Below, piece by piece: positions 57,851 to 64,000 of a stretch of DNA of 64,000 nt (its first letter is position 1; every line of letters begins with the position of its first letter). The DNA is from Oscillospiraceae bacterium (GTDB taxonomy: Bacteria > Bacillota > Clostridia > Oscillospirales > SIG627). The DNA lies in the NCBI GenBank assembly GCA_034925865.1, contig JAYFRN010000008.1, positions 46,677 through 110,676 of the forward strand, read 5' to 3'. The notes beneath the pieces are model-generated. The model did not search any database. It was not told the origin of the DNA and saw nothing but the letters and a program-made list of their open reading frames with translations. Both the position numbers and the translations under genes were made by a program.

Positions 57851-58862
57851 TTAGCTCATCCCTCCGTCCTCTGGATATGACTACTTCTCCGGCCTCTTCA
57901 AGCTTTCTGATCAAAGCAACAAGCTTCTGCTGCGCTTCTTCGACGTCGGATAACCTTACACCATGCAGGTATTTTGCTTCTTCTTCCATTGTCTCCTTCA
58001 TTCGGAGCGACATGTTTTCATAAAATACATCGGCCACTTCCTTGGCAGAGCCCTTAAGCGCGATAAGCAGATCGTTCGAGTTGGTGACGGCCTGAAGAAA
58101 TTTCTGGATATACATAGGATCGAGCGTCGTGATGTCTTCAAATACGAACATCTTGTTCCTTATTTCCTCCGACAGCTTCGGATCCTTTTCGCTTAGCTTT
58201 TCCATTATGAATTTTTCGGTGCTTCGGTCTATCGTATTTAACACTTCCGCTATGTACTTTATTCCGCCGATCTCGGTCGTGCCCAGAGACTCGCCTATCG
58301 AAAGCTTATGCTCTATCATTTTTTCGATATCCTTGATAACCTCAGGCGAGGTGCTGTCCATCATGGCTATTCTCTCTACCACATCTAGCTGGACTTCTCT
58401 CGGAAGCTCACTCAGTATTTCTGAAGCCTGCTCGGATGTGCAATATGAGAGGATCAAAGCAATGGTCTGCGGATGTTCATTCTGAATGATGCTTAGCAGA
58501 TGCTTGGGATCAGCCTTATAAAGAAAGTCGAATGATTTCGTTCTTAACGATTTTGTCACCTTTTCGATAACGCCGGCCGCGGTCGTACTGCCCATTGCTT
58601 TCTCAAGGACGGCCTTTGCGTACTCGATTCCGCCTTCGGTTACTATTTTTTGCGCGAGGCAAAGGTTATAAAATTCATCCATCGTGGACTCAACGGACTC
58701 AGCCGAAAGATTATCCAATGTGGCAATTTGAATTGTAATCTGCTCAATTTCATCCGGATGCAGGTATTTATAAACCTTGGACGCATAATCAACGCCCAGA
58801 GAAAGCACGACGGTTGCTGCTTTTTTCAATGATTCTGATTTTTTAACTCTTGAAGTCGTCAT
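57843..58862 (-). CDS. fliG: Flagellar motor switch protein FliG
   Basis: 339 residues with the three FliG domains: N (KKAATVVLSLGVDYASKVYK, HLHPDEIEQ-like YLHPDEIEQITIQIATL), middle (EHPQTIALILSYCTSEQASE, ILSELPREVQLDVVERIAMM) and C (MYIQKFLQAVTNSNDLLIAL, YENMSLRMKETMEEEAKYL). The C-terminal charged helix that meets MotA is intact (VRLSDVEEAQQKLVALIRKL). It overlaps fliF by four bases. Confidence 0.97.
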   Translation of the reverse strand: MTTSRVKKSESLKKAATVVLSLGVDYASKVYKYLHPDEIEQITIQIATLDNLSAESVESTMDEFYNLCLAQKIVTEGGIEYAKAVLEKAMGSTTAAGVIEKVTKSLRTKSFDFLYKADPKHLLSIIQNEHPQTIALILSYCTSEQASEILSELPREVQLDVVERIAMMDSTSPEVIKDIEKMIEHKLSIGESLGTTEIGGIKYIAEVLNTIDRSTEKFIMEKLSEKDPKLSEEIRNKMFVFEDITTLDPMYIQKFLQAVTNSNDLLIALKGSAKEVADVFYENMSLRMKETMEEEAKYLHGVRLSDVEEAQQKLVALIRKLEEAGEVVISRGRRDELIV

Positions 58863-60430
58863 TTTGCGTCATCTTCCTTCATCCAGGATCTTAACAGCTG
58901 CGCAACAATTTCAGGATTTGACGCTGAAAAGTCTTTAATCTGTTTTTTAAGTAATTTTTCCCGCGTATCGCCCAGAACTATTTCGCCCGGAATATCCGTT
59001 ACTTTTTTGGGAGCCGCTTTTGAGGCTTCAGCCATTATTTGCTGCAGCTTTTTGTTTTTTATTTTTCTTTTTATTACTGAGATAATAATTATCGACACAA
59101 CGATAATAAATAAAGCAGCGCCAATTATCACATACAGCATAAGCTCATCGATGCCCAGCAGATCAGCTATGGTTTTCGGATTATCCTCCGCGGGTTTTTC
59201 TGGCTCTTTATCAGCGGAAAGAAACTGAGCATGCGCTATCGCAACCTTTTGTGATGATATGCCCGTACCGTATGCGATAAGCTCACGGTATTGTTCTTCC
59301 GTCTCCTCGGAAAGATCGCTTTTATTTATCATTACAGCGACAGTCATATCCTTGATTGTTCCGCCGTTGTCAATTATCGTCTGTATCATGCGATTTACCA
59401 GATAATCAGTCGAACCGCTTGCACTCGCGCTTGAGCCGGATTCAGTACCGTCATCCTCCTTGTATGTCGGAGTTCCGGTATTCGATTCCGTTCCGGCCGC
59501 GCCTTCCGCAACCGTTCCGCCGTTTGTGCTCTTGTTATCAAATTCGCTGTGTGAAATAATCCCACTTTCTCCCGTCACAGGAGTGTAAACGGTTTCTTCC
59601 TTTGATTTCGTGGTGAAATCAATTACAACGTTTGCTGAAACGCTTAATCCATTTTTGCCAAGTACGGGCTCAAGCAGGGAAAATATTTTATCTTCATAAA
59701 GCTTGTTTATATTGTTTATCAGTTCAAGCTGAGTATAAGCCTCGCCGATTCCAGGTTCGTTGTTATTGTTTAATATCGTGCCGTCGCCGTCGATTATCAC
59801 TACATTTTCAGCGCTTAACCCGGAGACGCTTTTCGATACAAGCGCTTCTATACCTCTGATCTGTTTTGAAGAAAGCTGCGCCGACGGGCTTAAATCAAGC
59901 ACAACCGATGCCGTCGATTCGGTCTCATCCTTTTTTAACACGAACGAGCTGTCAGACGATATATTCAACGTTACAATTGCGTTGTTGACTCCGTTTAAGG
60001 TTTTTATTGCGTCCTGAAGCCTGTCCTGAAGCTGAAAAATCAGATATTGCTTCTTTTCAAAATCGGTTGTAATCAAGCTGGATGCATTTGTGAATAAGTC
60101 ATATGAAAGCGAATTTTTCGGATATCCTTCAGCGGCAAGCTGCATTTTCAAAACAGCTTCATCCTTATATGGTACCAAAATTGCACCGCTCGCGTCAACT
60201 TTATAGTCAGTATTCAATTTGTCGAGAATCTGCATAATTTCCGCGCCTTCAGATGATGACAATCCTCTGTATAAAACTGTATAACTGCTTTTATTTAATA
60301 CTGCGGCGACAATAACGGCTCCGACAATGACAACCGAAATAACCGATATAATTGTTATACGCTTTTTTTTACTCATTTTGCCAAAATATCCGCCTATTTG
60401 GTTAAAAAAGCCTGAAATCGACATATTCAT
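58859..60430 (-). CDS. fliF: Flagellar MS-ring protein FliF
   Basis: 523 residues from ATG 60430; a GTG at 60436 is an alternative since GAAGGTG suits either. First membrane helix ITIISVISVVIVGAVIVAAV; ring-building motifs VLYRGLSSSEGAEIMQILDK, EGYPKNSLSYDLFTNASSLI, TDFEKKQYLIFQLQDRLQDA; second helix ELMLYVIIGAALFIIVVSII; C-terminal FliG-binding tail ASNPEIVAQLLRSWMKEDD. It is the base on which the motor and export gate are built. Confidence 0.96.
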   Translation of the reverse strand: MNMSISGFFNQIGGYFGKMSKKKRITIISVISVVIVGAVIVAAVLNKSSYTVLYRGLSSSEGAEIMQILDKLNTDYKVDASGAILVPYKDEAVLKMQLAAEGYPKNSLSYDLFTNASSLITTDFEKKQYLIFQLQDRLQDAIKTLNGVNNAIVTLNISSDSSFVLKKDETESTASVVLDLSPSAQLSSKQIRGIEALVSKSVSGLSAENVVIIDGDGTILNNNNEPGIGEAYTQLELINNINKLYEDKIFSLLEPVLGKNGLSVSANVVIDFTTKSKEETVYTPVTGESGIISHSEFDNKSTNGGTVAEGAAGTESNTGTPTYKEDDGTESGSSASASGSTDYLVNRMIQTIIDNGGTIKDMTVAVMINKSDLSEETEEQYRELIAYGTGISSQKVAIAHAQFLSADKEPEKPAEDNPKTIADLLGIDELMLYVIIGAALFIIVVSIIIISVIKRKIKNKKLQQIMAEASKAAPKKVTDIPGEIVLGDTREKLLKKQIKDFSASNPEIVAQLLRSWMKEDDAK

Positions 60431-60498
60431 ACTCACATCGCACCTTCCAACCATATTTCGATATACTTTAGCTGTTTATATGTTATATGCAATTTCAT

Positions 60499-60801
60499 CT
60501 ATAGCGTAATACGCATTATTTCATTGTATGCATCAAGCGCCTTATTCCTTACAGCCACAAGCGTTTGTACAGCCAGATCTGCCTTTGCGGCGTCTATTGT
60601 TATATTGTGAAGCGCATCCGAATCGCCCAGGGCAAGATTGATTATATCCGAATTGACAGTTGAATTCGTTTCTCCGACCGCGCTGATAGCTTTGCCGAGC
60701 AGCTCCTCAAACGGCATAAAATCAGATGAAGAAGCATCTTCTGATTTATTTATATTTATACTTTCAATAAACTGTGACGTGTTTATCGCGGATATTGACA
60801 T
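60499..60801 (-). CDS. fliE: Flagellar MS ring-rod junction protein FliE
   Basis: 100 residues, standard size: FMPFEELLGKAISAVGETNS, INLALGDSDALHNITIDAAK, ADLAVQTLVAVRNKALDAYN, EIMRITL. It links FliF to the rod. Lies 68 bases before fliF; separated from flgC by the short repeat copy I. Confidence 0.95.
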   Translation of the reverse strand: MSISAINTSQFIESININKSEDASSSDFMPFEELLGKAISAVGETNSTVNSDIINLALGDSDALHNITIDAAKADLAVQTLVAVRNKALDAYNEIMRITL

Positions 60802-60830
60802 GATATGCCCTCCGTTTTTTGATTATTTGG

Positions 60831-60897
60831 TTATTAAAACGGCAATTAATAATGCCTTTTATGCGAGACACAAATTGCCGTATTTATTAAATTAATA
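60831..60897. repeat. Palindromic repeat family, short copy I
   Basis: TTATTAAAACGGCAATTAAT start and CAAATTGCCGTATTTATTAA end: both termini with a ~20-base centre instead of the hairpin core. Internal-deletion form between fliE and flgC. Confidence 0.7.
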
Positions 60898-60937
60898 CTG
60901 TCTGCGGTGAGATATGAAAATTCCATCCTGCGATAAT

Positions 60938-61363
60938 TTACTTTCCAATGTTTAAAGCCGCGGATGCCATTTGCTTGATCGCGTTAAAGGCGGTAATGTT
61001 CGCCTCATACGATCTTGATGCCGACATCATATCGATCATTTCTTCCAGCGTGTTTACATTGGGTATTTTTATATAACCGTTTTCATCGGCATTTGGATTC
61101 TGCGGGTCGTAATCCAGCTTATAATCGTCATTATCCTCGACAATCGCAGAGACTTCAACTCCGGCCAATGAGGAGCCAAGCTCATTTTCAAAGCTATTCA
61201 CATCTGACTTTTCTTTAAAAACCACAAGCTTTCTTTTATATGCTTCCCCAGACTCGGTTTTTGTCGTACTTGCGTTCGCAAGATTCTGAGCTATTACTTT
61301 CATTCTGAGCTTTTGAGCAGTAAGAGCCGATCCGCTTATATCCAGTGTACGTAAAAAAGCCAT
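60938..61363 (-). CDS. flgC: Flagellar rod protein FlgC
   Basis: 141 residues from ATG 61363 (AAGGGAAGAG upstream). Rod signature LRTLDISGSALTAQKLRMKV, IAQNLANASTTKTESGEAYK, RKLVVFKEK and C-terminal VNTLEEMIDMMSASRSYEAN, ITAFNAIKQMASAALNIGK. It is a proximal rod subunit. Starts one base after flgB ends. Confidence 0.96.
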   Translation of the reverse strand: MAFLRTLDISGSALTAQKLRMKVIAQNLANASTTKTESGEAYKRKLVVFKEKSDVNSFENELGSSLAGVEVSAIVEDNDDYKLDYDPQNPNADENGYIKIPNVNTLEEMIDMMSASRSYEANITAFNAIKQMASAALNIGK

Positions 61364-61364
61364 T

Positions 61365-61754
61365 TTATCTCTTCCCTTCATTTATTACATATTTAAGCCT
61401 GTTTATCTGAGAGGTCAGTGAGTTCGCAAGATATTCATATTGAAGCTGCTCTTTAGCAAGCTCGATATTTTCCTGTTCCAGATCGACATTGTTTCCGTCT
61501 TCCTTCGCTGATGTCGATTTGTCTTCGGAAATACCGGGCATTATTTTATATATTTCAGAGACAAGCTCTTCTTCGCTTCCCGTTTTCGAATCAAGAACAG
61601 ATTTCAACAAATCCTCAAATTCTACCGATTTCCTTTTATATCCAGGGGTATCGTGGTTTGCTATATTATTTTGCGTAGCTTGTTGTTTGTACCACACTAA
61701 ATCCAGACTCTTCTGTAGCAGAGCAATATTTACGTTATCTGCAGCTGCGCTCAT
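61365..61754 (-). CDS. flgB: Flagellar rod protein FlgB
   Basis: 129 residues, first gene of the fla operon. Family marks: NIALLQKSLDLVWYKQQATQ, NNIANHDTPGYKRKSVEFED and C-terminal IELAKEQLQYEYLANSLTSQ. GATGGAGAAG lies before the ATG. A sigma-A promoter lies ~170 bases upstream. The absence of codY (a common neighbour in Bacillus) upstream suggests an independent rearranged locus. Confidence 0.95.
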   Translation of the reverse strand: MSAAADNVNIALLQKSLDLVWYKQQATQNNIANHDTPGYKRKSVEFEDLLKSVLDSKTGSEEELVSEIYKIMPGISEDKSTSAKEDGNNVDLEQENIELAKEQLQYEYLANSLTSQINRLKYVINEGKR

Positions 61755-61923
61755 TTGTACTTCTCCATCTTACTGTAAATGTTAAATAATGTATTATTTG
61801 GTTCAATATTATTGTCAGAATTGAATTTAAACATTTTATAAAAACACAACGCATTTTTATATAAATCAATCTTGAAGATATAAATAAAATATTTATAATC
61901 AATTATTCATCAAGATGTTATAA

Positions 61924-61952
61924 ATTGTAGCACATATTTATTCTTTTTTCAA
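61924..61952 (-). promoter_or_regulatory. Sigma-A promoter of the fla operon
   Basis: On the minus strand TTGAAA, a 17-base spacer, TACAAT. Clear vegetative promoter placing flgB through sigD under sigma-A, as in B. subtilis. Confidence 0.8.
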
Positions 61953-62333
61953 TACCTTATAACATAATTTTTAACTTATTCACGAATTATTTCATAAATA
62001 GGTTAATATTTTTTCACATTTGACGAAATATGATATAAGATTAAAAAGTAATGACTCTCGGCATATTCCCAAATGCGGATTTTATCGACATATATTTATA
62101 CTTTTTTGTGATACAACTTTATTTCATATCTCTTCGCTTAGGCATAAAGCAATTCAAAATTCCGGTCTGTGAATTATATCACAAGCTTAGAATTGGAAAT
62201 CATTGTTATTTTAGTACTCAAGCAGTTATTAAAGCATAATTAAAAAGACTACAACACAACTTATGCTCAGCAATACAGATTAACAACAATCAACATATTA
62301 CAAGTTCCCGACAACTTTTCCGGTTTTCCGTAT

Positions 62334-62439
62334 TTATTTAACGCGGCAATTATATGATTACCTCTATAAAGAGAAAAAATGCTCCAGTATGTAGGCTTTT
62401 ATTTCTTATAAAAGTATTATTTAATTTCCGTTTTAATAA
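62334..62439 (-). repeat. Palindromic repeat family, copy H (106 bp)
   Basis: TTATTTAACGCGGCAATTAT start, AAAGAGAAAAAATGCTCC and GGCTTTTATTTCTT arms, end TTTCCGTTTTAATAA. Reverse orientation, core more diverged than in others. Confidence 0.75.
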
Positions 62440-62622
62440 CAGAGACCATACGCAATTCGTCCGCTCCAATCTCTTCTGCATCTGTAACTATAACTCGCAA
62501 AGCGATCAAATGAACTGCCGACAGTGCCAAAGAAATCAGTAAATTCACATCCAGCCTTGGCTATTCTATTCACGGAAGAACACTTTAAACATAAGGCTGA
62601 AAAAGAAAAGGAAGGTAAAAAA

Positions 62623-64000
62623 ATGAAATTCAAAAGTATTATGACCCAATTATGCGTATACATCTCAGTCTTTATATTATGTATATGCGTAATTTTCTGC
62701 TTCATAGCCACCAATCTTTCTCAGTCTGCGTTGACAAATTCGCTCAACGAATCTCTTCTTAAAATAACCGAACAGTCATCCGCGGTGGTAGCAGAAAGAA
62801 TTAAAACATACTACAGTGAATTGACCGCTCTTGCGCAAAACGAAATATTTTACGATCTTACATTGAATAAAGAAAAGATCATCACGCTTTTAAAGCAGGT
62901 AAAGAACGATGAAGGCCATCTGGATATCATGGTTTCAGATATTCAAGGCAATACATTTTCGGCCGATAACGTAGAAACAAATATTTCCGATAGAAATTAT
63001 TTTCAGGAAGCGTTAAAAGGTAATAACTTTGTTTCCGATCCAATTCTCAGGAACACCGATAAAAAAATGATAATGGTGTTCACTTCTCCGATAAAAAACG
63101 CATCCGGAAACATTATCGGAATAATAGCAATAGTCAGAAGCGGACACGAGCTTTCGGACATATTGAGTAAAATCACATATGCCAAAACCGGTTATGCATA
63201 CGCAACAAACAAAGCCGGAACAGTAGTCGGACATCAAGATGCTTCGCTTGTTGATTCATTCTACAACACGATTAATGAAGCAAAAACAGATGCAGATATG
63301 CAACAGCTGGCCGATCTCACACGCAAGATGATGTCCGGCCAAAACGGAACAGGCAGCTATAAATATAAAGGTGTCATAAAGTATCTCGGCTATTCGCCTA
63401 TTGAAGGAACAGAATGGTCAATCGCTCTTTCGGCTCCGCATGAAGAGGTTTTTGCGGAAATCAATTCTTTGACTTTGATAATGATCCTGTGCAGTATCGT
63501 TCTTGTAATCTTAGGTATCATAGCCGCCATGATATTGGCCAAAGGCTTTCAGAAACCGATAAAAAAACTTGTCGGAGTTTCGGAAAGGCTCGCGAAAGGC
63601 GATCTGGACATACAAATTTCGCTTGACAGGAAAGACGAGCTCGGAACGCTCGCAAATACTCTTCTTACCGTTTCAGACAATATGAGCGAGCTGCTTTCTG
63701 ATATAAGAATAGCTTCCGAGCAGGTGGCATCGGGCGCCGTACAGATTTCAGAATCAAGCGAGGAAATCTCGCAGGGCGCGACCGAGCAGGCAAGCTCTGT
63801 CGAAGAACTTACAGCGGCAATTGAGGAAATCGCATCGCAGACCAAGCTTAACGCCGAGAACGCCGGAAAAGTTGATACCATCACAAAGGAGTCAAAGAAG
63901 GTCGCGGAAATTGGCAATGAGAAAATGAAGTATATGCTCAAGGCAATGGATGATATCAATGTTTCATCAAAGAGCATTTCGAAAATAATAAAAGCCATAG
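62623..64000 (+). CDS. Methyl-accepting chemotaxis protein (3' end outside window)
   Basis: 459 codons are in the window and the frame is open at its edge. First membrane helix (about 10-32), an extracellular dCache-type sensing domain (~35-285: VSDIQGNTFSADNVETNISD, RNYFQEALKGNNFVSDPILR), second helix (LIMILCSIVLVILGIIAAMI), a HAMP segment (KLVGVSERLAKGDLDIQISL, DRKDELGTLANTLL) and the start of the cytoplasmic signalling domain (SSEEISQGATEQASSVEELT). dCache domains often bind amino acids or organic acids; ligand unknown. GGAAGG lies seven bases before the ATG. It would feed the CheA-CheW-CheY system at 29-32 kb. Confidence 0.93.
   Translation, partial: MKFKSIMTQLCVYISVFILCICVIFCFIATNLSQSALTNSLNESLLKITEQSSAVVAERIKTYYSELTALAQNEIFYDLTLNKEKIITLLKQVKNDEGHLDIMVSDIQGNTFSADNVETNISDRNYFQEALKGNNFVSDPILRNTDKKMIMVFTSPIKNASGNIIGIIAIVRSGHELSDILSKITYAKTGYAYATNKAGTVVGHQDASLVDSFYNTINEAKTDADMQQLADLTRKMMSGQNGTGSYKYKGVIKYLGYSPIEGTEWSIALSAPHEEVFAEINSLTLIMILCSIVLVILGIIAAMILAKGFQKPIKKLVGVSERLAKGDLDIQISLDRKDELGTLANTLLTVSDNMSELLSDIRIASEQVASGAVQISESSEEISQGATEQASSVEELTAAIEEIASQTKLNAENAGKVDTITKESKKVAEIGNEKMKYMLKAMDDINVSSKSISKIIKAI

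Larger units (their letters stand above)
61755..62622. other. Divergent intergenic region between flgB and the chemoreceptor
   Basis: Very AT-rich. Holds the fla-operon promoter (61924-61952) and repeat copy H (62334-62439). Short frames here show no coding character. Confidence 0.6.

Noticed and set aside
62051-62239. 62-codon plus-strand frame before the chemoreceptor
   Set aside because: AT-rich, no ribosome site, no family resemblance; probably chance.

Overview
The window looks like a chromosomal segment of a flagellated, probably spore-forming Clostridia-type Bacillota. The evidence is a Bacillus/Clostridium-style fla/che operon (FliY instead of FliN, FlbD, DUF6470/YviE, FliW, CsrA, FlgM, a SigD-type sigma factor), a LysM-LysM-GH18 protein of the SleL/YaaH spore type, AT-rich intergenic DNA and strong AGGAGG ribosome sites. 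No species can be named from the sequence alone.

Region 1 (1-9.7 kb) is mobile-element debris. A phage head module on the minus strand (truncated MuF/SPP1-gp7 head protein carrying a C-terminal DUF6883-like toxin domain, DUF4926-like partner, GP20-type scaffold, major capsid protein, two connector proteins) runs straight into an NlpC/P60 endolysin and two holin-like membrane genes. No tail genes lie between head and lysis, and portal and terminase are cut away at about 5.43 kb. A mosaic of gene fragments, an XRE regulator and a short serine recombinase with a mutated active-site motif follow. The region ends at tRNA-Val and tRNA-Ser.

Region 2 (9.7-23.9 kb) is ordinary chromosome: a sugar-type binding lipoprotein, a split chromate transporter with a divergent LysR gene, CoA-disulfide reductase-rhodanese with a divergent Crp/Fnr gene, thioredoxin, a surface protein with CBM9-like and InlB-type repeats, the GH18 protein, a bacterial homologue of the plant Staygreen Mg-dechelatase, and small unknown genes.

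Region 3 (23.9-64 kb) is a nearly continuous flagellar and chemotaxis locus on the minus strand, read from right to left. It holds flgBC-fliEFGHIJK-flgDE-flbD-fliM-fliY-fliOPQR-flhBA-sigD, then flgF/flgG, then flgM-flgN-flgK-flgL-yviE-fliW-csrA, four tandem flagellins, an HD-GYP gene, cheY-cheA-cheW, fliD-fliS-chaperone, and motA-motB. A plus-strand chemoreceptor begins at 62.6 kb and leaves the window. A sigma-A promoter precedes flgB, a textbook SigD promoter precedes flgM, and every flagellin leader carries a GGA-loop hairpin next to its ribosome site, as expected for FliW/CsrA control.

The strongest unexpected signals are: (1) a family of about eleven palindromic intergenic repeats of about 105 bp, in both orientations and with internal-deletion forms, scattered through regions 2 and 3; (2) genes, clearly flhB and probably fliK and the gene at 23.2 kb, whose only well-placed start codons are AUA or AUU; (3) compensatory base changes in the flagellin leader hairpins and in a duplicated tRNA-terminator module; (4) the phage MuF toxin and partner left behind in a decayed prophage.
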